A DNA stretch of 47,654 bases from an uncultured Thermomicrobiales bacterium (GTDB taxonomy: Bacteria; Chloroflexota; Chloroflexia; Thermomicrobiales; UBA6265). A model generated the notes under the pieces. That model did no database searches. It was not told where the DNA came from and saw nothing but the letters and a program-made list of their open reading frames with translations. A program made the position numbers and the translations under genes. The stretch is taken from positions 1 to 47,654 of the forward strand of contig CADCWE010000269.1 of NCBI GenBank assembly GCA_902806325.1. The letters are read 5' to 3'. Positions 38,316 to 46,720 of the stretch are shown piece by piece (the stretch's first letter is position 1; the number at the start of each line of letters is the position of its first letter).

Positions 38316-39095
38316 ATGCCGGACCTATTCTTGGAGTTGCGCGACGACGACGAGGGCGCCGGGTTCACCCCCGCGCCGCCGCTGACCGAGGACGCGGCGC
38401 TGGACCTCCTGCGGGAGGCCGATTTCACCGCCGCCAAGCTGATCCCATGGGGATCCAACTACACCTTCGCCGTCGGGCTGGAATGCCCGGACGGGCGCGA
38501 GCAGTTGGCGATCTACAAACCCCGCGCCGGCGAGGCCCCGCTCTACGATTTCCCGGACGGCAGCCTCTACCGGCGGGAGGTCGCCTCCTTTGCCCTTAGC
38601 CGCGCCCTCGGCTGGCGGATCGTGCCGCCGACGGTCGTCCGCGAGGACGGGCCGAACGGCGTCGGCAGCCTCCAGCTCTACGTCGAGCCGACCCCCGACA
38701 GCCCGGAGCTGCGCCGCTTCTGGGGCAGTTGCGCGCCGGAGATCGAGCGCCTGGTCCTCTTCGACCACGTCGCCAACAACGCCGACCGCAAGATCGGCCA
38801 TTGCCTGCGCGATCCCGACGGCAAGGTCTGGGGCATCGACCACGGCCTGACCTTCAGCCGCCAGCCCAAACTCCGCACCGTCCTCTGGCAGTTCGTCGGC
38901 CAGCCAATTTCCCCTCCCTTGCTGGCCGACCTGCGCCGCCTCCGCCTCCGCTCGGACGAGGTGGGCGGCGAGTTGGCGTCGTTCTTGGACAACGGGGAGA
39001 TCGCCGCCCTCTGGAGCCGGGTGGACCGGATGCTCGAAACGGGGCACTACCCGCACCTGAACCCACGGCGGAACGTGCCGTATGGGTGGTGGTAG
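38316..39095 (+). CDS. SCO1664-like family protein (PI3K/PI4K-related kinase fold)
   Basis: SNYTFAVGLECPDGREQLAIYKPRAGEAPLYDFPDGSLYRREVASFALSRALGWRIVPPTVVREDG...LFDHVANNADRKIGHCLRDPDGKVWGIDHGLTF. Confidence 0.8.
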   Translation: MPDLFLELRDDDEGAGFTPAPPLTEDAALDLLREADFTAAKLIPWGSNYTFAVGLECPDGREQLAIYKPRAGEAPLYDFPDGSLYRREVASFALSRALGWRIVPPTVVREDGPNGVGSLQLYVEPTPDSPELRRFWGSCAPEIERLVLFDHVANNADRKIGHCLRDPDGKVWGIDHGLTFSRQPKLRTVLWQFVGQPISPPLLADLRRLRLRSDEVGGELASFLDNGEIAALWSRVDRMLETGHYPHLNPRRNVPYGWW

Positions 39096-39201
39096 CGGGG
39101 CGCCGTGTTGGACGCCTTTCCCCATCGTCGGCGGAAGGGGGGAGCCAAGCGTCGTGTCGCTCGTGAACAACGCGGTGAAGAACGCCCCCTCGGCCAACGT
39201 T

Positions 39202-39223
39202 GGGGGAGGGGTTGGGGAGGGGG
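39202..39223 (+). other. Canonical G-quadruplex motif G5-A-G4-TT-G4-A-G5, inside a GCCCCCTC/GAGGGGGC inverted repeat
   Basis: GGGGGAGGGGTTGGGGAGGGGG read directly; 39184-39191 can pair with 39218-39225. Confidence 0.8.
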
Positions 39224-39239
39224 CCTCGTTCACCCTCGC

Positions 39240-40721
39240 CTAATGTCCCGCCCCGCCCGGCCCCGCCGCCACCGCCAGCGCCGCCACGTCCGCCCCCGGT
39301 CTCAGGCGCTTGCGGAGGGCGAGCCAGTTGCCGAGGGCGCCCAGCGGCGCGGTGAAGAAGAAGGTCAGCCACACCCAACCCAGCCCGCCGTCGAACCACC
39401 GCACCAGGACGAAGGCCAGCCCCACCGCAGACCAAACCGAGACCGCCCCCATGATCATCGGCGTCCGGGTGTCGCCGCTGCCGCGCAGGGCGCCGCCGTT
39501 GACCGACCAGATGGCCCAGAACGGCAGGCCGACGCTGAGCGCCCGCGGCGCCCGGACCCCGATCCCGACCACCTCCGGGTCGTCGGTGAAGAGCAGCATC
39601 ACCGGCTCGGCGAGAACGAAGTAGAGCACCCCTCCGGCCGCCATCCACAGTACGGCCCAGAAGGTGGCCAGGCGCGCCGCCTCGCGCGCCGCCCACAGAT
39701 CGCCGGCGCCGATGCTTTGCCCGACCAGGGCCGTGGCGGCGATGGCAAACCCGAACCCGGGCATGAAGGCGATCGAGAGCGCGGTGAAGCCGATCTGCTG
39801 CGCCGCCAGCGAGGCAGTGCCCAGCACCGCGACGACCGCCATCATGGTCGTGAACCCGCCGGCCATCAGCCCTTGCTCGACGGCGGTCGGGACGCCCAGC
39901 TTGAGGAACCGCCGTCCCGTCGAAGGGTCCGGTCGCCATCCAACGCGGCCCCGGATCGAGACCTTGCGCCGACCGCCGAACAACAAGGCGAGCAGGATGG
40001 ACGCCCCGACCGCGCGGCCGATGGTCGCCGCCCAGGCGCTGCCGGCGACCCCGAGTTCCGGCAAGCCCACATGCCCGAAGATGAGGAGATAGGCCGCGCC
40101 GACGTTGACGACGTTGGCGACGGTGGCCGCCATCAGAGGCGTCCGGCTGTCGCCGGCCCCGCGCAAGACGGCGCCGCAGAGCAGGCTCAAAAGCAGGGTG
40201 ATCGTGGTGGCGGTGGTGATCCGGAGGTAGGTCGTTGCGGCGTCGGCGACGTCCGGTTCGACCCCGAAGAGCGCGATTACCGGCTCGGAGGCCAGGAACC
40301 CGAACAACGAAACCGGGATCGCGATCACGACCCCCCAGACCACCGCCTGGCGCGCCAACCGGTTCGCCCGCTCCCCGTCGCCGGCCCCGATCGCCTGCGC
40401 GATCAGGACCGTCGCCCCGATCTCGACCGCGATCAAGATCGAGATGATGAAGAAGATCAACTCGACCGAGGTCCCGACCTCGGCCAGCGCCGCCTCGCCG
40501 ACCCGCGCCACCATAAAGGTGTCGACGGCGCCGACGCTGGTCTGGAGCAGGTTCTCGCCGATGATCGGGATCGCCATCCCGAGCACCCGGCGCTGGGTCA
40601 TCGGCCCGAGCGCCGGGTTTGCGGCGTCCGAAATCTCCGGGACCGGCGGATCGCCGCCCGTCGCCGGAGTCGCGTCGAGATCGACCGGCGTGACCCGGGT
40701 TTGATCGAGCGTCGAAGTCAC
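39240..40721 (-). CDS. MATE-family efflux transporter
   Basis: GTG start; GMAIPIIGENLLQTSVGAVDTFMVARVGEAALAEVGTSVELIFFI; two homologous halves. Confidence 0.92.
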   Translation of the reverse strand: MTSTLDQTRVTPVDLDATPATGGDPPVPEISDAANPALGPMTQRRVLGMAIPIIGENLLQTSVGAVDTFMVARVGEAALAEVGTSVELIFFIISILIAVEIGATVLIAQAIGAGDGERANRLARQAVVWGVVIAIPVSLFGFLASEPVIALFGVEPDVADAATTYLRITTATTITLLLSLLCGAVLRGAGDSRTPLMAATVANVVNVGAAYLLIFGHVGLPELGVAGSAWAATIGRAVGASILLALLFGGRRKVSIRGRVGWRPDPSTGRRFLKLGVPTAVEQGLMAGGFTTMMAVVAVLGTASLAAQQIGFTALSIAFMPGFGFAIAATALVGQSIGAGDLWAAREAARLATFWAVLWMAAGGVLYFVLAEPVMLLFTDDPEVVGIGVRAPRALSVGLPFWAIWSVNGGALRGSGDTRTPMIMGAVSVWSAVGLAFVLVRWFDGGLGWVWLTFFFTAPLGALGNWLALRKRLRPGADVAALAVAAGPGGAGH

Positions 40722-40829
40722 GGTTCGTTCCTGCGTCGCATTCCGCGCAGCACCCCGGAAGGCCCGGCGCACCACACCGCCTAGCGTAGCAGCCGGACCC
40801 ACCCGTGGGCCGGACTCGCCATGCTAATC

Positions 40830-40878
40830 TGCTTCCGACTTCCGACTTCCGACTTCCGACTTCCGACTTCCGACTTCC
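40830..40878. repeat. Heptanucleotide tandem array (GACTTCC)x6 plus one degenerate unit
   Basis: tGCTTCC then six perfect GACTTCC units (40837-40878), ending 10 nt before the ATG at 40889. Confidence 0.93.
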
Positions 40879-40888
40879 GGGGCCGCCG

Positions 40889-41893
40889 ATGCGCTTCTCC
40901 CGCCTGATCACCACCGTCGACGCCCACGCCGGCGGGGAACCGTTGCGGATCGTCACCGGCGGGCTGCCGCCCCTGCCCGGCGCGACGATGCTCGACCGCC
41001 GCCGGGCAATGGCCGAGCGCCACGACGACGTCCGCCGTGCCCTCCTCTGGGAGCCGCGTGGCCACGCCGACATGTACGGCGCGGTGCTGACCCCGGCGGT
41101 CTCCGCCGAAGCCGATTTCGGCGTCCTCTTCCTGACCAACGAGGGGTACTCGACCATGTGCGGTCACGGCGTGATCGCCCTGACCACCGCGCTGATCGAG
41201 ACCGGGGTCGTCGCGGCGATGCACGAAGATGTTGTTGCCGCGTACGACACCCCCGCTGGGTTGGTCCGCGCGCGCGCGTGCCTCGACCGCGACCGGGTGA
41301 CCGCCGTCGCGTTTCGCAACGTGCCGTCGTTTCGCTACGCCACCGGGGTCGAGGTTCCCACGTCCGCCGGTAAGGTCCGGGCCGATGTCGCCTTCGGTGG
41401 CGCCTTCTACGCCTTGGTCGATGCGGCCGACCTGGGCGTGCCGGTCGAGCGCCAGCGGGTCGCCGATCTGATCCGCCTCGGGATGGAGGTCAAGCGCGGG
41501 GTCGACGCCGTCTTGGACGTGACCCATCCTCAGGAACCGGAACTGCGCGGGATCTACGGCACCATCATTTCCGAAGCGGCCCGGCGCCACGGAGGGGACG
41601 GTCGCAACGTCACCGTCTACGCCGAGGGCGCGGTCGACCGCTCCCCGTGCGGCACCGGCACCTCCGCCAAACTCGCCAATCTCCACGCCGCCGGTCGGAT
41701 CGCGGTGAACCAGCCCTACGTCCACGAAAGTGTCACCGATAGCGTCTTCACCGGCCGCGTCGTCGGCGAGACGACGGTCGGACCTTACCCGGGCGTCGAA
41801 ACCGAGATCGCCGGCCGCGGCTTCGTCACCGGCTTCCACCAGTTCGTCATCGACCCCGACGACCCGGCGCGGGAAGGGTTTTTGGTGCGCTGA
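40889..41893 (+). CDS. Proline racemase-family enzyme (hydroxyproline epimerase-like)
   Basis: MRFSRLITTVDAHAGGEPLRIVTGGLPPLPG...NEGYSTMCGHGVIALTTALIETG...VDRSPCGTGTSAKLANLHAAGRI: both catalytic Cys present. Confidence 0.9.
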   Translation: MRFSRLITTVDAHAGGEPLRIVTGGLPPLPGATMLDRRRAMAERHDDVRRALLWEPRGHADMYGAVLTPAVSAEADFGVLFLTNEGYSTMCGHGVIALTTALIETGVVAAMHEDVVAAYDTPAGLVRARACLDRDRVTAVAFRNVPSFRYATGVEVPTSAGKVRADVAFGGAFYALVDAADLGVPVERQRVADLIRLGMEVKRGVDAVLDVTHPQEPELRGIYGTIISEAARRHGGDGRNVTVYAEGAVDRSPCGTGTSAKLANLHAAGRIAVNQPYVHESVTDSVFTGRVVGETTVGPYPGVETEIAGRGFVTGFHQFVIDPDDPAREGFLVR

Positions 41894-41908
41894 GACGCTC
41901 CCCGGGTT

Positions 41909-42021
41909 CGTCATTCCTAGCGCGGCGAAGAATCGCTCGCCCGCAGGCGACGTTGTCGCCGCCGACGCTGCGGCAGGAACGCTGCTGCGGCAGGAGATTC
42001 TTCGCTGCGCTCAGACTGACG
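41909..42021. repeat. REP-like inverted repeat (26-nt arms, 22/26)
   Basis: CGTCATTCCTAGCGCGGCGAAGAATC (41909-41934) versus GATTCTTCGCTGCGCTCAGACTGACG (41996-42021). Confidence 0.75.
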
Positions 42022-42066
42022 GGTGTGGGAGACCAGACTCGCTTGCGGGCGCGGCACGGTGGCCTC

Positions 42067-42101
42067 GTCCCCCGTCCCCCGTCCCCCGTCCCCCGTCCCC
42101 T
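42067..42101. repeat. Heptanucleotide tandem array (GTCCCCC)x4 plus GTCCCCT
   Basis: Direct reading; upstream of the HTH gene. Confidence 0.9.
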
Positions 42102-42188
42102 GCTATGATCGCCCGTCTGTCCCGGCCCTACCCGCCGGGACCCAGCGGACGAGCTCCGGCCGGGCCGGCAGTCGAGGGAGGATCGGAG

Positions 42189-42716
42189 ATGGCCGTACCG
42201 GTGGCGGGGATCGTGGCCAGCAGCACCTCTCCGTCGGCACCCACCCTCGGGGACTGGCTCCGCGCCACCCGCGCCGGCCAAGGGGTCAGCCAGCGCGCCC
42301 TCGCCGACCGCGCCGGTCTCAGCCGCTCCTACCTCTGCGAGCTGGAACTCGGTCGCGGCGCCCGGCCGAGCGTCGCCATCATGGACAAGCTGGCTGCCGC
42401 CCTCGGCGCGTCCCGCACCGACCTCCTTCGCGCCGCGGGCCTGCTCGAGCAGGCCCCGCCGACCCGCGAGCACGAGGCGGAAGGCCGCCTCCTGGCCGTG
42501 TTTCGCGACCTCGGTCCCGAGGGACGGCTGCTGGTCGAGCGGTTCGCCCGTTTCGTCCACCACGACGAGCACCGCTGGATCCAACCGGCGCTGCTGGCCG
42601 ATGCCGACCGGGGCGACGCTCCGGTCGCGCCATACCAGGCCGGGCCGACGCTGTTCGACCTCGAGCCGCCGATCGCGTTCCGACGCGATCCTCGCCCGAA
42701 CGCCGGTGAGGAGTGA
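42189..42716 (+). CDS. XRE-type HTH regulator
   Basis: LGDWLRATRAGQGVSQRALADRAGLSRSYLCELELGRGARPSVAIMDKLAAALGASRTDLLRAAGL. Confidence 0.9.
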   Translation: MAVPVAGIVASSTSPSAPTLGDWLRATRAGQGVSQRALADRAGLSRSYLCELELGRGARPSVAIMDKLAAALGASRTDLLRAAGLLEQAPPTREHEAEGRLLAVFRDLGPEGRLLVERFARFVHHDEHRWIQPALLADADRGDAPVAPYQAGPTLFDLEPPIAFRRDPRPNAGEE

Positions 42717-42720
42717 TGCG

Positions 42721-43635
42721 ATGCGGGTCGAACGCAGCGAACTGGCGGTGCCGGCCTCGAATTGGGACATGATCCAGAAGGCGGTCGGATCGGCGGCCGA
42801 CGTCGTCTTTCTCGACCTCGAAGATTCGGTTGCTCCGAACGAGAAGGTCGCCAGCCGCCAAACCGTGATCCGGGCCGTCAACGAGCTCGACTGGGGTGGC
42901 AAGCCGGCGCTCTACCGGATGAATGCGCTCGACACGCCGTTCTTCTACCGCGACCTCATCGACATCGTCGAAGCCGCCGGTGACCGTCTCGACCTGATCA
43001 TGGTGCCGAAGATCAATCGTCCGGAAGACGTCTACGTGGTCGAGACGCTGCTGACCCAGATCGAGGCAGACCGCGGGTTTGGCCGCCGGATCGGCCTCGA
43101 GGTCCAGATCGAGACCGCCGAAGGCCTGATCAACTGCGACGCGATCGCCAAGGCCAGCCCGCGGATCGAGAGCATCATCTTCGGCCCGGGCGATTACACC
43201 GCCTCGGCCCGGATGCCGGCCGTCTCGATCGGCTCGATGGACGAGTGGGACGCCGCCTACCCCGGCCACCGATTCCACTACGTGATGCACCGGATCCTGG
43301 TCGCCGGCCGCGCCGCCGGCCTCCGGGTGATGGACGGTCCGTTCGCCGATTTTCGTGACCTGGACGGTTACCGCGCCTCCTGCCTCCGCGCCCGCGCGCT
43401 GGGCTTCGATGGCAAGTGGTGCATCCACCCGTCCCAGATCGCGATCGCGAACGAGGTCTTTGCCCCGAGCGAGGCCGAAGTGGCGTGGGCGAAGCGCGTG
43501 ATCGAGGCGTACGACGCGGCGAACCAGCAGGGGCGCGGTGCCGTCGCGGTCGACAACAAGATGATCGACGCCGCCAGCATCAAGATGGCCGAGGTCACGC
43601 TGGCTCAGGCGGCGGCGACGGGGATGAATCCGTAG
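42721..43635 (+). CDS. HpcH/HpaI aldolase / citrate lyase-like CoA ester lyase
   Basis: RSELAVPASNWDMIQKAVGSAADVVFLDLEDSVAPNEKVASRQTVIRAVNELDWGGKPALYRMNALDTPFFYRDLIDIVEAAGDRLDLIMVPKI...GPGDYTASARMP...GFDGKWCIHPSQI. Confidence 0.92.
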   Translation: MRVERSELAVPASNWDMIQKAVGSAADVVFLDLEDSVAPNEKVASRQTVIRAVNELDWGGKPALYRMNALDTPFFYRDLIDIVEAAGDRLDLIMVPKINRPEDVYVVETLLTQIEADRGFGRRIGLEVQIETAEGLINCDAIAKASPRIESIIFGPGDYTASARMPAVSIGSMDEWDAAYPGHRFHYVMHRILVAGRAAGLRVMDGPFADFRDLDGYRASCLRARALGFDGKWCIHPSQIAIANEVFAPSEAEVAWAKRVIEAYDAANQQGRGAVAVDNKMIDAASIKMAEVTLAQAAATGMNP

Positions 43636-43671
43636 GGGCATGGCAAGCCGGGCCCCCACGGCCGCGAGGCG

Positions 43672-44745
43672 TCACAATCGCGCCAGCACCGCGTCTCCAA
43701 CCTCCCGCGTCGTCGCCGTTCCCCCGAGGTCCGGCGTGAGGATCCCGGCGCCCGTCGTCGCCTCGATCGCCCGCATCACCCGCGCCGCTTCCTCGGTGCA
43801 GCCCAGGTGGTCGAGCATCAGCGCCACGGTCCAGACGGCGGCGATCGGGTTGGCGACGCCCTGGCCGGCGATGTCCGGGGCGCTGCCGTGGACGGGCTCG
43901 AACATGCTCGGGCGGCGGCGCTCGGGGTCCAGGTTGGCGCTGGCGGCCACGCCCATCGAGCCGGCGAGGGCGCTGCCGAGGTCGGAGAGGATGTCGCCGA
44001 ACAGGTTGGAGGCGACGACCACCTCCAGCGTCTCCGGTCGGAGGACGAAGCGGGCGGCCATCGCGTCGACCAGCCACTGCTCGGTCTCGACGTCGGGGTA
44101 GTCCCTGGCGACGCGGGCGAACACGTCGTCCCAGAGCGTCATCCCGTACTGCTGGGCGTTGCTCTTGGTGACGCTGGTCACCTTCCGCCGCTTCCGGGTC
44201 CGGGCCAGGTCGAAGGCGTAGCGGATGATCCGCTCGCAGCCCTGGGCGGTGAAGAGCGCGGCCTGAACCGCCACCTCTCGGTCGGCGCCCCGGCCGACCA
44301 GGTTGCGCCCGCCGACCCCGGCGTACTCGCCTTCGGAGTTTTCGCGCACCACGACCCAGTCCACGGTTTCGGCCGTCGCCCCCCGGAGCGGGCTGGCGAT
44401 CCCGGGCAGGAGGCGAACCGGCCGGACGCAGGCGTATTGGTCGAACCCCTGGCAGATGGCGAGGCGGAGGCCCCAAAGGCTGACGTGGTCGGGAACCCCC
44501 GGCCAGCCGACCGCGCCAAAATAGATTGCGTCAAAACCGGCCAGCCGGTCCAGGCCATCCTCGTCCATCATGCGACCGGTGCGCAGATAGTGGTCGCACC
44601 CCCAGGGGAAGTGCTCGTAGGCGAAGGCGAGCGACGCGGCCGAGGTTTCGGCCAACCGGTCGAGGACCCGCAGACCCTCCGGCACGACCTCGGTGCCGAT
44701 GCCATCCCCAGGAATGACCGCGATGCGGAACGTGTTGGTGGGCAT
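43672..44745 (-). CDS. Isocitrate/isopropylmalate dehydrogenase family, tartrate/D-malate dehydrogenase-like
   Basis: FRIAVIPGDGIGTEVVPEGLRVLDRLAE...FGAVGWPGVPDHVSLWGLRLAICQGFDQYACVRPVRLLPGIASPL...NSEGEYAGVGGR...GSAPDIAGQGVANPIAAVWTVALMLDHLG. Confidence 0.92.
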   Translation of the reverse strand: MPTNTFRIAVIPGDGIGTEVVPEGLRVLDRLAETSAASLAFAYEHFPWGCDHYLRTGRMMDEDGLDRLAGFDAIYFGAVGWPGVPDHVSLWGLRLAICQGFDQYACVRPVRLLPGIASPLRGATAETVDWVVVRENSEGEYAGVGGRNLVGRGADREVAVQAALFTAQGCERIIRYAFDLARTRKRRKVTSVTKSNAQQYGMTLWDDVFARVARDYPDVETEQWLVDAMAARFVLRPETLEVVVASNLFGDILSDLGSALAGSMGVAASANLDPERRRPSMFEPVHGSAPDIAGQGVANPIAAVWTVALMLDHLGCTEEAARVMRAIEATTGAGILTPDLGGTATTREVGDAVLARL

Positions 44746-44818
44746 CGACCGCTCCTCGCGAGTGGGCGGACGCGGGCGATTCCCGCGTTCGCCCCATCAT
44801 CGCACCGCTCCTTGGGTG

Positions 44819-46720
44819 CTACCCGCCGACGATCGGGATCGCAACCTCCTGCCACCGCTCCCCGTCGTGGAAATTGAGCCGGTTGCTGGTGGTGTTGTAG
44901 ATGAGCAGCCCTTCGGCGGGGGAGACGATCTGATCGCGTTGCTCGGCGGTCAGGCGCGGCGGCAAGAAGCCCTGGGCCGTTGCGTTCACCTCCAGGGCGG
45001 CCGTCGGCGCGGGCGCCACCGTGCCGACGCCGACTCCCCCCGGTCGGACGGTCAGCACGTCCAACTCGGCGCCGTCGGCGTTGGCTACCTGGAAGGTGAG
45101 GCGGCTGCCGGCGATCGCGTTCGGGGCGTCCGGACCGGCGGTCTCGCGGAAGGCCCGGGCCTGCGCGATCCAGGCCGGGGTCTCGCCGCCGATCGCCCAT
45201 CGGATCGCCGCTTGGCCGCTTTCCGGGTGGCTGATCGACAATTGCACCGGGGCGCCGTCGGTCGGTGTCCCGACCGCGTCGGCCGGACCCACCGGCCCGA
45301 GGAACGTTCGCCCGGAGGGGTCGATTTCGACCTGTCGTCCGCCCTCGCGATCGGTGACGAACAGGTGCGGCGATGTCTGGCCGCGGGCGCCTTCCAGGTA
45401 CAGCGTCGGCGCGGTTGGCAGGCGCGTTTCGCCGCTCCCCGGTTCCTGGGCCAGCAAGCGCATCCGTGCCCCGGTGGTGGTCCAGGCGTTGCCGCCCTCG
45501 AAACCGGCACCGTGATTGCCGCCGACGATCAGGGTCGCTTCGCCGAACACGCTCCGCGGCTGGTCCGGCGCCGCCGAGCAGCCGGCGAAGAGGACCCGGG
45601 CGCCGGCCCCACTGGAGGTGTAGGCCCCGGTGCCGTTGCCGGCGACGTAGCAGCCGACGTAGGCGTTGCCGCCGACGCCGTCGTCCTGGATCCCCCACTT
45701 GGCGTTGCCGATCGCCGACAACTGGCGGCAGACGCCGCTGCCCATGCCGCGAGCCGCCAGGCCGTGGTTGCCGCAGCGCTCGACCTGGCAGTGCGCCACC
45801 TCCCAAACGGGATCCCGGCCGGCATCGTCGGCGGCGCCGAGATCGACGTGGATCCCGTCCCCGCCGAAGCCGGCGATCCGGCAGTCGCGCACCGACCCGG
45901 CCGCTCGCAACCAAACCCCGTGGATCGCCGTCCGATCCGGTTCGACCTCGACCGGCGTCCGTTCCGCCGCCGGTGTCGCGTCGCCTTCGACGGCGAGGTC
46001 GTCCGACGTCCCGGCGGTCTCGATCCGCAACCGCTCGACGATCGCGCCGTCGCCGCGGCGCCCCGGCTGGCCGGTCAAGCCCGGTTCGGCGGCCGCGATC
46101 ACCACGCCGACGATGCCCGGGTCGAGGAGCAAGACGGAATCGGTGAAGCGGCCCGCCGCGCCGGCGCCGACCAGGCGCACCGACCGGTTAAGGACCAGCG
46201 TTTGGGCCAACCGGTAGGTGCCGGGTGGGACGTAGAGGGTCCGCCCGTAGGCCGAGGTGGAGTCGGCATCCAGGCGCGTGGTCATCGCCTCGATCGCGCT
46301 CTGGAAGGCGTCCCAGTCGTCGGTCACGCCGTCGCCGGTCGCCCCGTAGGCGCGGACGTCGAAGACCTCGCCGCGCAGGCTGAGCCACCCGTCGCCGGTG
46401 TCGAGCCAAGCCCCGCGATCGTAGTCGGTGACCCGCCGCAGCCGTCCGATGCCTTCGGCGGTGGACTCCGACAGATCCTCCACCGTTGACCCAAGGAGCA
46501 CCACCTCCGCCGGTTCCGCGCCTTCGCAGGCGCAATCCGGGCAACACGAGGCGGATTCGTCGCCGTCTGCCGCCAGCCCGGCCGCAAGACCGAGCCCCGA
46601 CATCCCGGCCGCGACGCCGACCGCGGCGCCGCCTTGGCCCAACCGCCGCAGGGCAGCCCGCCGCGACAACCCGCCACCGGTGCCGGCTGTTCCTACGGCG
46701 TCCAGATCCGACGTTTGCAC
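44819..46720 (-). CDS. Tat-signal right-handed beta-helix (pectate lyase superfamily / tailspike-like) protein
   Basis: N-terminal LSRRAALRRLGQGGAAVGVAAGMSGLGLAAG; FDVRAYGATGDGVTDDWDAFQSAIEAMTT...LYVPPGTYRLAQTLVLNRSVRLVGAG; C-terminal LEVNATAQGFLPPRLTAEQRDQIVSPAEGLLIYNTTSNRLNFHDGERWQEV. Confidence 0.85.
   Translation of the reverse strand: MQTSDLDAVGTAGTGGGLSRRAALRRLGQGGAAVGVAAGMSGLGLAAGLAADGDESASCCPDCACEGAEPAEVVLLGSTVEDLSESTAEGIGRLRRVTDYDRGAWLDTGDGWLSLRGEVFDVRAYGATGDGVTDDWDAFQSAIEAMTTRLDADSTSAYGRTLYVPPGTYRLAQTLVLNRSVRLVGAGAAGRFTDSVLLLDPGIVGVVIAAAEPGLTGQPGRRGDGAIVERLRIETAGTSDDLAVEGDATPAAERTPVEVEPDRTAIHGVWLRAAGSVRDCRIAGFGGDGIHVDLGAADDAGRDPVWEVAHCQVERCGNHGLAARGMGSGVCRQLSAIGNAKWGIQDDGVGGNAYVGCYVAGNGTGAYTSSGAGARVLFAGCSAAPDQPRSVFGEATLIVGGNHGAGFEGGNAWTTTGARMRLLAQEPGSGETRLPTAPTLYLEGARGQTSPHLFVTDREGGRQVEIDPSGRTFLGPVGPADAVGTPTDGAPVQLSISHPESGQAAIRWAIGGETPAWIAQARAFRETAGPDAPNAIAGSRLTFQVANADGAELDVLTVRPGGVGVGTVAPAPTAALEVNATAQGFLPPRLTAEQRDQIVSPAEGLLIYNTTSNRLNFHDGERWQEVAIPIVGG

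Noticed and set aside
38316-39095. SCO1664-like kinase-fold protein considered as a HipA-type toxin
   Set aside because: Motifs (NADRKIGHCLRDPDGKVWGIDHGLTF) match the SCO1664/PI-kinase-like family and there is no HTH antitoxin next to it.
39105-40784. 559-aa plus-strand ORF
   Set aside because: Shadow of the MATE transporter gene.
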